Origin: Vibrio scophthalmi LMG 19158 | Lineage (GTDB): Bacteria; Pseudomonadota; Gammaproteobacteria; Enterobacterales; Vibrionaceae | Assembly (NCBI RefSeq): GCF_000222585.1 | Contig: NZ_AFWE01000029.1 | Span: 30,162-94,161, forward strand | Reading direction: 5' to 3' | Length of the DNA: 64,000 bases | Shown here: positions 28,654 to 37,530 of the stretch, piece after piece | How the letters are laid out: each line of letters begins with the position of its first letter | How positions within the stretch are numbered: the stretch's first letter is position 1 | Notes under the pieces: model-generated | Seen by the model: only the letters and a program-made list of their open reading frames with translations | Database searches by the model: none | Told to the model about the DNA's origin: nothing | Position numbers and translations under genes: made by a program

Positions 28654-29649
28654 ATGGCGACACAGTACTCAGATGACGTGATCCAAGGTCATCGTGTTAT
28701 TCACACTTTAGATGTGGCTGATTTAGCGGCAGGTGAACATAAGTTTATGTTCCGTGTCGCAACCGATGCGCTTTCGCAGTGGCAACATTTACCTGTGATG
28801 GTATTCAAAGGCAAAAAGCCGGGCAAAAAAATCGTCATCACGGCGGGTGTTCATGGTGATGAATACAACGGTGTGTTAGCTGCGCAAAAAACGGCGCGTG
28901 AATTGGCAGGTAAAGAACTGGCCGGCACCGTTACGATAGTGCCGATGATCAACCTTACCGGTATGCTGAATCATAGTCGTGATTTTTATTCGGCAGACCC
29001 AGACGCTTCGCCATGTAACTTAAACCGTTTCTTCCCAGGTGATGCCAACGGTAACGAGGCGAATCGATTTATCCATGCATTGTGGCACCATTTGCTACAA
29101 CCTAATGCTGACCTAGCGATTGATCTGCATACCCAAACAAGCGGAACGGTTTACCCATTGTACGTGTTTGCGGATTTCCGTTTAGAGCAGGCCATTGAGA
29201 TGGCGCGCCTCACTAACCCTGATGCGATTTTAAATGATCCGGGCGATGCGGGTGTGCTTGAAACCATGTGGAACAGTAGTGGTATCCCAAGCATTACCAT
29301 TGAAGTCGGCATGGGACGTTACACAGAACTGACACTGATTGCTCGTACGGTTAATGGTATTTTCAATATCCTTAAACACCATGAGCTACTGCAAGGTGAA
29401 GTAGATGCGGTGATCCCGTGTTTAGAAGGGCAAGAGATCACCAGTATTCGCGCGGAAATTGGTGGCTTTGTGATCCCACAAGTATCCATGATGGACAAAG
29501 TCGAACAAAACCAGTTAGTTGCGATTCAATACGATAATTTTGGCGATGAGCTAAAGCGTTACTATGCGCCAAATGGCGGTACCGTATTGAGCTATAACGT
29601 TGAGTCAATCCGTGCCCCGGGGTCTTTGGTAGTACGTTTAATCCATTAA
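28654..29649 (+). CDS. Succinylglutamate desuccinylase/aspartoacylase-family protein
   Basis: The 331-residue zinc amidohydrolase belongs to the AstE/AspA branch of the M14 carboxypeptidase fold. The zinc ligands are in TAGVHGDEYNG (His and Glu, about residues 67-73) and LAIDLHTQTSG (His, about 160). The catalytic Glu is in ITIEVGMGRYTE (about 215). A beta-rich C-terminal domain follows from about residue 255. The family removes an acyl group from amino acids (N-succinylglutamate, N-acetylaspartate) or related compounds. GGAGAG precedes the ATG. It lies downstream of a YfcC carrier and not in an ast operon, so arginine breakdown is unlikely. Substrate unknown. Confidence 0.87.
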   Translation: MATQYSDDVIQGHRVIHTLDVADLAAGEHKFMFRVATDALSQWQHLPVMVFKGKKPGKKIVITAGVHGDEYNGVLAAQKTARELAGKELAGTVTIVPMINLTGMLNHSRDFYSADPDASPCNLNRFFPGDANGNEANRFIHALWHHLLQPNADLAIDLHTQTSGTVYPLYVFADFRLEQAIEMARLTNPDAILNDPGDAGVLETMWNSSGIPSITIEVGMGRYTELTLIARTVNGIFNILKHHELLQGEVDAVIPCLEGQEITSIRAEIGGFVIPQVSMMDKVEQNQLVAIQYDNFGDELKRYYAPNGGTVLSYNVESIRAPGSLVVRLIH

Positions 29650-29657
29650 GCTGCCAA

Positions 29658-29752
29658 CTCTCGAATCTAGCTTCTCAGCTCTTAGCTCTCGATTCTTATT
29701 CTCGACTCTAGCTTCTCGATTCTTGATTCTCAGCTCTCGATTCTCAGCTCCC
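29658..29752. repeat. Short degenerate tandem repeats (TCTCGATTCT type)
   Basis: About 95 bases of imperfect repeats built from AGCTCTCGATTCT, AGCTTCTC and TTGATTCTC units. It lies between the deacylase stop codon and the terminator at 29753. It is pyrimidine-rich on the plus strand, with almost no coding potential. Similar low-complexity spacers occur between convergent genes in other vibrios as far as I recall. Confidence 0.8.
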
Positions 29753-29788
29753 AAAGGTCTAAGCCATGCTTAGACCTTTGTTTTATTT
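29753..29788. terminator. Bidirectional terminator before the slipin gene end
   Basis: A perfect 11-base stem AAAGGTCTAAG/CTTAGACCTTT with loop CCATG is followed by GTTTTATTT. It lies between convergent genes. Confidence 0.9.
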
Positions 29789-30562
29789 GTCGATTGGTCT
29801 TTCTTTTGGTGTCACTTTGGCCAGCTCTGATAGGGTTTCAACCAAATTGATTGGCATCGGAAAAATAATGGTCGATGTTTTCTCATTGGCGATTTCCGTC
29901 AGAGTCTGCATATAACGCAATTGCAGTGCGTTGGGGGCTTCATTGAGCATTTCAGCTGCTTCTTTGAGTTTTCCTGAGGCTTCCAGTTCACCCGTAGCGT
30001 GAATCACTTTTGCCCGACGATTTCGTTCCGCTTCCGCTTGTCGTGCCAGGGCTCTAACCATGCTCTCGTTAAGATCAACGTGTTTGACTTCGACGGTCGC
30101 AATTTTGATTCCCCAGTCGTCAGTTTGTTGATCAAGAATCAACTGTAAATCCTTGTTTAGCCGATCACGCTCAGAGAGCAGTTCATCTAACTCATGTTGG
30201 CCAAGTACTGAACGAAGTGTGGTTTGGGATAGTTGGCTGGTGGCATCACTGTAGCTTTCGATATTGTTGATCGCCATTTGCGGATCGACCACACGGAAAT
30301 AGACCACAGCATTGACGCGTACAGAGACGTTATCGCGCGTGATGAGATCTTGGGTGGGCACATCGAGTACGATAGTACGTAAATCAACCCGAACCATCTG
30401 TTGAATGAAAGGGATCAATATGATCAGGCCCGGGCCTTTCACTTCTTGAAATCGGCCTAAAAAGAACACCACGCCACGCTCATACTCACGCAGTACTTTG
30501 AACACTTGTGTTGCCAGTGCAAATAACAGCACCAACACCACCGCGACGGTATAAATCATCAT
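29783..30562 (-). CDS. SPFH/band-7 slipin (stomatin-like) membrane protein
   Basis: The 259-residue protein has one N-terminal membrane helix ([21 protein letters not shown]). The SPFH domain follows ([68 protein letters not shown]), then a coiled segment ([20 protein letters not shown]) and a short C-terminal end (TIIFPMP). It assembles into ring or raft-like membrane scaffolds. AGGAGG lies before the double ATG. It begins 9 bases after the NfeD gene. The NfeD-slipin pairing is a widely conserved operon, in which the protease partner can cut the slipin C-terminus. Confidence 0.93.
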   Translation of the reverse strand: MMIYTVAVVLVLLFALATQVFKVLREYERGVVFFLGRFQEVKGPGLIILIPFIQQMVRVDLRTIVLDVPTQDLITRDNVSVRVNAVVYFRVVDPQMAINNIESYSDATSQLSQTTLRSVLGQHELDELLSERDRLNKDLQLILDQQTDDWGIKIATVEVKHVDLNESMVRALARQAEAERNRRAKVIHATGELEASGKLKEAAEMLNEAPNALQLRYMQTLTEIANEKTSTIIFPMPINLVETLSELAKVTPKERPIDK

Positions 30563-30571
30563 AAGCGCCTC

Positions 30572-32029
30572 CTAGTCTTGTGTGCGCAGACGCTCAACCG
30601 TAAGGGTTAAGCCTGTAATGTGTTTAACGGTAACCTTGTCACCCGGTTTGAGCATGTTAGGTTCATCACTGTGTGCCGACCACAACACACCATCGAGCAG
30701 CACTCGACCTGAACCGTGGCTGAAATCATCAGTGACTACCGCAATTTTTCCAGGGAAGGCATTTGTACCAGTGGTAACGCCTTTACGGCGAATGCGTAGT
30801 AACAGTCCGATGGTGAGGACAATCAACATGACGGAAAATGCCGCAATGCCGAAAATAAGCGGAAGGGCGACTTGAAAACCGGGAATATCGCTATCCATAA
30901 GAAATATTGAACCAAGTACAAAAGCGACGACTCCGCCCAATCCGAGTACACCAAAACTAGGGCTAAATCCTTCCGCTATCATCAGTGCAATCCCAAGTAA
31001 CAATAACCCCAAACCGGCGTAGTTGACGGGCATCATTTGCAAGGCATACATCGCCAACAGCAAACAGATGCCACCAAGTACCCCGGGCAAGCCGACACCC
31101 GGGTTGTAGAACTCGAGCAACAAGCCATAAATACCGATTAGCATTAAAATATAGGCAACATTGGGATTGGTGATCACCGCTAACATCTCAGCTCGCCAGT
31201 CTGGTTGGCGTAGTTGAAAGACGGGATTGCTGATGGCGAGAGTGACTTCTCGATTGTTCAGACTCACCACATGGCCATTAGCAAGGTTAACCAGCTCTTC
31301 GGGCGAATTAGCAATAAAGTCGATGACATTGAGTTCAAGCGCTTCAGTGGCATCGAGGCTTGCTGCTTCACTGACGGCTTTTTCTGCCCATTGAGCATTG
31401 CGGCCATGCAGACGAGCTAAGCCTTTTATATAAGCCTTAGCATCATTGATAACCTTTTTCTCCATCGCCGTATTGGCGGGGACTTGCTCATCATTGGTGC
31501 TCAATGGTTGTGTTTGGTCTATTTTGCTTGGTTGTTGCTCATCGGAAGTGCCCTCATCGGAAGTGGCTTCGTTGAATGAGCGTTCGTGTGATGAGGGGGC
31601 GGATGCTGCCGGTTTTTTGCTGGGCGTTTGTTCCTCCGCGCTAGGTGGCTTTACTCCGCCAAGTTGTACTGGGGTCGCTGCGCCTAAATTGGTCGCTTCG
31701 GCCATGGCCGCAATGTGGCTGGCTAATAGAATATAAGTTCCGGCACTGGCGGCGCGCGATCCTGATGGGCCAACCCAAGTTGCAATGGGGACATTGGAGG
31801 TCGTGATGGTTTGAATCACATCGCGCATGGCGCTGTCTAAGCCTCCCGGGGTGTCCATTTTCAAGATCACCAGACTAACCCCGGAAGTTTGAGCCAGTTC
31901 TATTTCGCGGCTGACATAATCGCTACTGGCCGGTCCTATCGCACCGTTGATCGGCACAATCCAAACGGTTTGAGCATTGATTAGGCTCGAGAACAATAAG
32001 CCGACACAAAATATCCATAATTTATGCAT
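30572..32029 (-). CDS. NfeD-family ClpP-class membrane serine protease
   Basis: The 485-residue protein has a signal peptide (MHKLWIFCVGLLFSSLINAQ). A ClpP-like protease domain follows, with LVILKMDTPGGLDSAMRDV, WVGPSGSRAASAGTYILLASH (catalytic Ser in the second half) and ATNLGAATP. The catalytic Lys lies in the later VINDAKAYIKGLARLHGRNAQWA segment. A long low-complexity Ser/Pro/Glu insert (about 130-200) sits inside this domain and is longer than usual. Next are four membrane helices (about 290-410) and a C-terminal OB-fold NfeD domain (GKIAVVTDDFSHGSGRVLLDG...KPGDKVTVKHI). GGGAGG precedes the ATG. The downstream slipin gene starts 9 bases later. The pair works in membrane quality control or lipid-domain organisation. 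The exact role in vibrios is unknown. Confidence 0.93.
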   Translation of the reverse strand: MHKLWIFCVGLLFSSLINAQTVWIVPINGAIGPASSDYVSREIELAQTSGVSLVILKMDTPGGLDSAMRDVIQTITTSNVPIATWVGPSGSRAASAGTYILLASHIAAMAEATNLGAATPVQLGGVKPPSAEEQTPSKKPAASAPSSHERSFNEATSDEGTSDEQQPSKIDQTQPLSTNDEQVPANTAMEKKVINDAKAYIKGLARLHGRNAQWAEKAVSEAASLDATEALELNVIDFIANSPEELVNLANGHVVSLNNREVTLAISNPVFQLRQPDWRAEMLAVITNPNVAYILMLIGIYGLLLEFYNPGVGLPGVLGGICLLLAMYALQMMPVNYAGLGLLLLGIALMIAEGFSPSFGVLGLGGVVAFVLGSIFLMDSDIPGFQVALPLIFGIAAFSVMLIVLTIGLLLRIRRKGVTTGTNAFPGKIAVVTDDFSHGSGRVLLDGVLWSAHSDEPNMLKPGDKVTVKHITGLTLTVERLRTQD

Positions 32030-32112
32030 ACAGCCTCCCTCGTTGAGTGGCTATTGATTAAAGTATAGATAAGATGTAATTAATGAGCAGAAACGACAGA
32101 TCTGCGTAGTGT

Positions 32113-32140
32113 AAAGTGCTGGGTACACACAGCACTTTGT
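32113..32140 (-). terminator. Probable terminator of the EAL/GGDEF gene
   Basis: The stem AAAGTGCTG/CAGCACTTT has an 8-base loop and is followed on the minus strand by TTACAC. It lies 30 bases downstream of the stop codon. The T run is weak. Confidence 0.5.
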
Positions 32141-32168
32141 TCTATTCACAGCAATAATTCGTCGTCTG

Positions 32169-34904
32169 TTATGTGAGAGCGGTGGTAAACAGCTTGGTTG
32201 CTTGTTGGGCGCTCATCGGTTTGTAAAAGTAGTAGCCTTGAATTTCATCAATATTCCATTCTCGTAACTGATGGACTTGTTTCAGGCGTTCAACGCCCTC
32301 AGCAACGGTGATTAATCCCAGCTCTTGGGTCATATTCGCTAGGTTACGAACCAATATTTCCGCTCGATCGCTGGTTTCGATCTGGTCAATGTACGATTTA
32401 TCGAGCTTGACTATATCGAGTGGGAATGGAATAAGCGTGCTGAATGAAGCGTAACCAGTACCAAAGTCATCTAAAGCGAGCTGTATTCCGAGCTGTTTGA
32501 TTTCATTCATACGAGCAATCGTCTCAGCTTCGACACCCATCAACATGCTTTCGGTGAGTTCAACTACCAACTGGCTATCGCACAGCTCAAACTCGTCCAT
32601 TACCTGCGTAAGATGATCGGTCAGGTCGGTGTGGTAGAAGTGTTTAGCACTAAGGTTAACGTGAATGGATAGCGGTGACAGACCTTGTTCTCGACGTAAT
32701 TGATTGAGGTGGTGGATGAAGGCGCACGACTGGCGCAAGACGCTTTCTCCAAGCTGCACAATTAAATTGTTTTGTTCTGCTAATGGGATAAATACATCAG
32801 GGGAAACGGTACCAAGTGTCGGGTGGAACCAACGCGCTAACGCTTCGAAGCCATTTATTTGTTCACTTTTGGTGTCGATGATTGGCTGAAACAGCACTCC
32901 AATTTGCCCGCCACTAATGGCAGACTCGAGCTCTCGTGTAATTTTTAGCGCCGTTTGTGCATCTTCTGACAGCCCTTCACTCATCATGATGACTTCTTTA
33001 CTCTGGTGACCATGTTCTGATTGCGCAGAATAGTAAGCAGCCTGCAGCAAATAAGCGAGTGAGTGGTGGGTAAGTTTGCGTTCTACCATCACCACTTTGC
33101 AGTTGAGGTCAATGGCAAGACCACAAATCTCTGTTTTGTTGGTCAGCGAATCGATGAGTTTATTGGCAAGGTCGAGGGCTTGCTCAGCATCAGCATCGGT
33201 GGGAATGATGGCGATAAATTCAAACTCACTAATGCGCCCAACTCGATAGTGGCTTAAGAGATCATTGAACACGCCCGTTGCGTGACGAATCGCATCATCA
33301 AATACCAAATGACCATAAATAGCAGAGACCTGTTTGAGATTTTCTATGGCAATGTACATCAACGAGAAGCGGTTCGGTTCGCTCTCGATTAACTGGGACA
33401 CTTGCTTCAAAATTGTCGGGCGGTTCTTTAAACCAGAAACTGGGTCTCGACCAGAAAGTTCTTCAATCAGTGCTTGTTGTTTCTTTTGAATGCCCATGTC
33501 GTGTATAAGAAACAACAATGCATTTTGGCCATTATGTTGAATCGAAGCGGCTTCGATTTGGCAATCGACAATGTCACCATTGCGGGCGACTAATTGCGCT
33601 TCAAAACTGAGTTGGCCATTACTGAGTTGATGATAGAGCAATTCAAGGTGGTACTCATATTCGTTGGTTGAACACAGGGTTGCGAGAGATTGGCAGATTA
33701 ACGCTTCTCTAGTGTAGCCAAGCAAGTCGAGTGTTTTATTATTCAAATCAATGATTTTACTCTCTAAGACCACCAGTAGGCCGACAGATTTGCTTTCATA
33801 GAGAGCGCGGTATTTTTGTTGTGTATCAAGCACTTTTCCTTCTGCGACAAGAGCGTTGGTGGTGAGTGCTTCAACTAATTGAGTCGCGCGATCCAACTCA
33901 TCGGCTTTACCGCTGCTTTGGTCACTAAGTTGGTATTTATCAAACAGCAGGTTAATGCCTTTTTCGAAGGTATTAAATCGTGTCGCGACGCCTTTTTTAA
34001 AAAAGACAAATGAGCCCCCCGCAATGACAGTGGTACTTAAACCGACCGCCATAAATAAATAGGCAAAAAGCGAACTACTGCGGTGAAAATGTTCGCGAGG
34101 GGCTTTGGTCACTAGAAAGGCGACGGGTGAACTGTCGTTACTACTCAATGGAGACCATTGAACGATGCTATCTCCTTGGCGCAAGATCATCGTTGTCGCC
34201 TTGTTGACTTGCGCTGAACGTTCCATATCGTCAGGCAGTGAGAGTGCTAATCTATTTTGAGCACTTAAAATAGATTGGAACTCTCCCGGAAAGCGCTTGG
34301 TAAGATTTTTGCCCCACACCAGCCAACCTACTGATGGTTTGGTCGCTTCACTGTTGCGTATCGGTGTGACGCTGACCGCCCACACTTCGTTATCCACGCG
34401 AAATAGGTCAGCGATGCTGTTAGCATAAGCATTATGGGTATTATGTGAACTCGCAATGTGTTTTTTTATCGATTGTTGGCTCATTAGCGTGCTAACCAAG
34501 CAGAGTGCGTGATTAGGGTCATTTTTTCGGGATAAGTGTTCAATCACGTCACCTTCTAAGGTGACGAAAACCATCAAATCCAATGCTAATGTATTAAGAG
34601 TATCAAGATACAAATTGCGAGAACGAAAGGTTTGTGTATCGCCATCTTGTAGCAATTGATAGGTTTCGTCCCAGTTAGCCCAGTCATAAGAGTGCTCTTG
34701 CTGGTCTGCAATCATGATATTGATGACAGACTTTGCTTGGTCGCTGGCGCGTGTCATTTCCATATTTTCTAGCTCATTGAGGCTATATAGAAAAAACGAG
34801 CGACTAATGAAAATAAAACTAATGACCATGCCGATCATTCCAAGACAAAAATAAAGGGTCGTTTTATAGCGTAACTTTGACTGGATGAAACGGAACGTGG
34901 TCAT
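32169..34904 (-). CDS. CHASE4-PAS-GGDEF-EAL cyclic-di-GMP phosphodiesterase (degenerate GGDEF)
   Basis: The 911-residue inner-membrane protein has two membrane helices (about 17-38 and 285-307). They flank a periplasmic CHASE4-type sensor (SYDWANWDETYQLLQDGD). A PAS domain follows (about 370-480, YRALYESKSVGLLVV), then a GGDEF-like domain (DPVSGLKNRPTILKQ) and an EAL domain. The cyclase signature reads SEFEF instead of GGDEF, so it should not make c-di-GMP. The EAL domain keeps its metal and catalytic residues: FEALARW, HVNLSAKHF, LVVELTES, ALDDFGTGYASF, IVKLDKSYID, VAEGVER, IQGYYFYKP. I therefore expect a phosphodiesterase that lowers c-di-GMP in response to an external signal. Only a weak purine-rich ribosome site is seen. 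Confidence 0.93.
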   Translation of the reverse strand: MTTFRFIQSKLRYKTTLYFCLGMIGMVISFIFISRSFFLYSLNELENMEMTRASDQAKSVINIMIADQQEHSYDWANWDETYQLLQDGDTQTFRSRNLYLDTLNTLALDLMVFVTLEGDVIEHLSRKNDPNHALCLVSTLMSQQSIKKHIASSHNTHNAYANSIADLFRVDNEVWAVSVTPIRNSEATKPSVGWLVWGKNLTKRFPGEFQSILSAQNRLALSLPDDMERSAQVNKATTMILRQGDSIVQWSPLSSNDSSPVAFLVTKAPREHFHRSSSLFAYLFMAVGLSTTVIAGGSFVFFKKGVATRFNTFEKGINLLFDKYQLSDQSSGKADELDRATQLVEALTTNALVAEGKVLDTQQKYRALYESKSVGLLVVLESKIIDLNNKTLDLLGYTREALICQSLATLCSTNEYEYHLELLYHQLSNGQLSFEAQLVARNGDIVDCQIEAASIQHNGQNALLFLIHDMGIQKKQQALIEELSGRDPVSGLKNRPTILKQVSQLIESEPNRFSLMYIAIENLKQVSAIYGHLVFDDAIRHATGVFNDLLSHYRVGRISEFEFIAIIPTDADAEQALDLANKLIDSLTNKTEICGLAIDLNCKVVMVERKLTHHSLAYLLQAAYYSAQSEHGHQSKEVIMMSEGLSEDAQTALKITRELESAISGGQIGVLFQPIIDTKSEQINGFEALARWFHPTLGTVSPDVFIPLAEQNNLIVQLGESVLRQSCAFIHHLNQLRREQGLSPLSIHVNLSAKHFYHTDLTDHLTQVMDEFELCDSQLVVELTESMLMGVEAETIARMNEIKQLGIQLALDDFGTGYASFSTLIPFPLDIVKLDKSYIDQIETSDRAEILVRNLANMTQELGLITVAEGVERLKQVHQLREWNIDEIQGYYFYKPMSAQQATKLFTTALT

Positions 34905-35664
34905 GTAACAAATTTCTTTTATCGTTATGATTAATGTGATTTTGGTTCGAATTCTATATCGTAACTTTGATGTGTGTCCAAAGAACTCTCGATAAAATAA
35001 CTGGTCGGAGCATCTCGTTTTCGAGATTGCTTTAAGAAATGATTAGAATTGATGAGAAATGGCGAGTAACATCAATAAGATACTATCTAAGGTGCATGTA
35101 AAGCGCTGATGATATCTATTACGCTCTTTTGCGGTCAGTAATGACTCGCGATAGCAAATTTTCGGGATGCAGTATGTTTATTGTTCAGCGACTAATTAAG
35201 TTGGCGGTTATAACGTCAATATTTTTAACGATCTTTGATCTAATTTCGTATGGTGAGGTGACTTGGGTCTATCGACTGTTTGGTCTTTCATAGCCAATTC
35301 ATTCGGTGGTACGCGCTTGTCAAAGTTAGTCATACTCCGTTCAATTGAGGACACCGCTGAGTGTCCTGAATTGCCTAAGCCATTCAAATTGTCTTCTATT
35401 TCAACGAAACAAAGAGCGGTTTCATTTGTGCTCTTATCTTTCTCCTACCGTCGCTTTCTCTGGCATAACGTTGTCCTACAGCAATAAACGTGCTTACAAA
35501 GCATTATTGAGTTCGGAATTAATGACGGTTGCTTCTGTTACGTGAGCATGCTTTGCCTGTGCAAAATGTTGCCTAGTTCAAATATTGATGATTGTGACGT
35601 CGTATATGCTTGGATGACTTTGTTATAGTCCTCGCAAATCAGACTCTTAGATAGAAAGGATGTT
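34905..35664. other. 760-base intergenic region with a long inverted repeat
   Basis: No convincing gene. Frames of 74 and 66 codons at 35263-35487 and 35345-35545 overlap each other, lack ribosome sites and resemble nothing I know. The notable structure is an inverted repeat at 35342-35373: CAATTGAGGACAC and GTGTCCTGAATTG, 13-base arms with one mismatch and a 6-base loop. The sequence between 35340 and 35545 could be a remnant of a mobile or repeated element. I cannot assign it. Confidence 0.5.
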
Positions 35665-36672
35665 ATGAAAAAGCACTGTGGTACTTTCTTTACGTCATTG
35701 TCGTTACTCGTTTCGGCAAATGTGATGGCGTACGATCTCAGCATGGAATTTTTTGAAGGTGAAGAACTGGCTGCGATTAAACAAGCCGAAACTTCCAATG
35801 ATCCCGACGTATTGAGATTGGCAGCCGAGTTGCTGATTGGTGACTCGATGATGCAAGAAAACGTAGATCGCGGTTATCAATACCTACAAACCGCTGCTGA
35901 AGCGGGTTCACATCAAGCTGCGATATCGCTAGCAGACTATTATTACGATGAAGAAGAATATCAGCAGTCACTTGCTTGGTATCACAAAGCTGAGGCCAGT
36001 AACGATCCTTATGTGCTATACAGCTTAGGTGTGATGTACTTTGATGGTGAAGGTACGCCTGCCGATATGGCAAAAGGTAATGAGTATTATCTTGCTGCCG
36101 CAAAAGCGGGTTATTCAGATGCGATGTATCAATTGGCCTTTTCCTATAATGATGGTGATGGCATCAAACAGGATTACACCAAAGCGGCGTATTGGTTTGA
36201 ACAGTCGGCTAACTTAGGTGACGAGAGTGCGATGTATAACCTCGGTATTTCTTACTTAAATGGCGAGGGAGTAGAGAAGAGTTGTAGCAAAGCGATGGCA
36301 TTGTTCAATGAGGCTATTGAGCAAGCTGACCACACACTTTCTTTAGCAAAAATGGGCGACATCAATTCTTATGACGAATACAAGAAACCGTGTGGTTTCA
36401 AGACGCTAGATTTTAAAAAGTCATTTGAGTACTACCAACAAGCTGCGTTACAGGGTGACGGATACAGTCAATACTCAGTCGGTTATGCTTACCGTAATGG
36501 AACGGGAACGTGGAGCGATTTTACGAAAGCACTCGCTTGGTTTGAAGTGGCGGTTGAATATGGTTATAGCGATGCGGTTAAGGATGTCAGAGAAGTGAAA
36601 TCTCAGATGTCTGCAAGCAAAATTGCTGAAGCAGAAAAACTACGTGATTCATTGCTCGATGAGATTTGGTAA
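35665..36672 (+). CDS. Exported Sel1-repeat protein
   Basis: The 335-residue protein has a signal peptide (MKKHCGTFFTSLSLLVSANVMA). Six or so Sel1/TPR-like repeats of about 36 residues fill the rest, with the pattern A...LG..Y..G.G...D..KA..W...AA..G...A. Examples are YVLYSLGVMYFDGEGTPAD and AMYNLGISYLNGEGVEKSC. AAAGGA precedes the ATG. Sel1 proteins are protein-interaction scaffolds, often periplasmic and involved in signalling or envelope stress. No partner is adjacent on the same strand, and a clear terminator follows. Specific role unknown. Confidence 0.88.
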   Translation: MKKHCGTFFTSLSLLVSANVMAYDLSMEFFEGEELAAIKQAETSNDPDVLRLAAELLIGDSMMQENVDRGYQYLQTAAEAGSHQAAISLADYYYDEEEYQQSLAWYHKAEASNDPYVLYSLGVMYFDGEGTPADMAKGNEYYLAAAKAGYSDAMYQLAFSYNDGDGIKQDYTKAAYWFEQSANLGDESAMYNLGISYLNGEGVEKSCSKAMALFNEAIEQADHTLSLAKMGDINSYDEYKKPCGFKTLDFKKSFEYYQQAALQGDGYSQYSVGYAYRNGTGTWSDFTKALAWFEVAVEYGYSDAVKDVREVKSQMSASKIAEAEKLRDSLLDEIW

Positions 36673-36702
36673 AAGAGTCGACTTTTTCTTCTCAAGATAA
36701 TT

Positions 36703-36732
36703 AAAGCGCGGTGAATCCGCGCTTTTTTATAC
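36703..36732 (+). terminator. Terminator of the Sel1-repeat gene
   Basis: A 9-base GC-rich stem AAAGCGCGG/CCGCGCTTT with loop TGAAT is followed by TTTAT. Confidence 0.9.
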
Positions 36733-37530
36733 CCAACACCCGGTAGAATAAGGCTAAGGTCATTATTAGGATATTAAATAACACGAATTTTATAAGTTAA
36801 TAGCCGTCTAGTGTGTTTAACTATTTGCACCCGATAGGACCTAATTAAGATCGACTGCGAAGGGGCGGTCTTTGTCGATGAAAAAGAGACATAGGTTTTC
36901 CCTCCACCTCAACAACAAGTCCTCAAATATCAGGATTCCTTAAAAGCCTTCCCACTACGTAAAATCTCAGGCAGTGTCGGTACGGCCGACAAGTCGATTT
37001 TTTAATAATGAAAAAAAGTGTTGATTAAACGACCGCTTTAAATCGATTGACGTGGGTTTGCCGTGCTATTGATATTATTTATATCTAAAGATAAATAATG
37101 TTTATCATATTTATTTCTGCGATTAATTAAAAATAATTAATCGTATCGATTAATGGTTGTTTTTGTTGGTCTGTTTTTGTTCGAAATTTAATCGAGAACC
37201 ATAAAGCATATTTTCATGAAATTTCCAAATGGCATTAAATTAAATAACTTATGACTATCTTGATAGATGTTTACAATAAATTAATAATAATGGTGTTTTG
37301 CTTGATGTTAATGTTTGTTCTGTCAGTAAGATTCATTGATTCTGTGGTTTGTGATCTGTAGCCGGTTGTGTAGTTGTTATTTTTATAACTGTGTATCTAA
37401 ATGAATAATTTTTCGGTCAATTTCATAATTATGATTGGCATCCAGTTTTGATATTTACCTAGTTGTGAGTTAAATGCCGCTCTGATATTTTTCGCCTAAA
37501 ATAATACTAAAGTTTAATGAGCCAAATTTA
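36733..37530. other. AT-rich intergenic region upstream of the envelope operon
   Basis: About 800 bases, very AT-rich from 37060 onward. A hairpin TGTCGG/CCGACA (36975-36991) is followed by GATTTTTT up to 37003, like a second terminator, perhaps of an unrecognised small transcript. No coding frame is supported. The last 450 bases probably hold the promoter of the four-gene operon. The AT richness would suit H-NS binding (inference). Confidence 0.5.

Noticed and set aside
35440-35520. GGCATAACG-like segment considered as an integron attC (VCR) site
   Set aside because: No matching partner core and no palindromic spacer of VCR type; the neighbouring genes are not cassettes.
35263-35545. Two overlapping frames of 74 and 66 codons considered as a transposase remnant
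   Set aside because: No ribosome sites, no transposase motif and no terminal repeats beyond the local inverted repeat. I keep only the inverted repeat as a finding.
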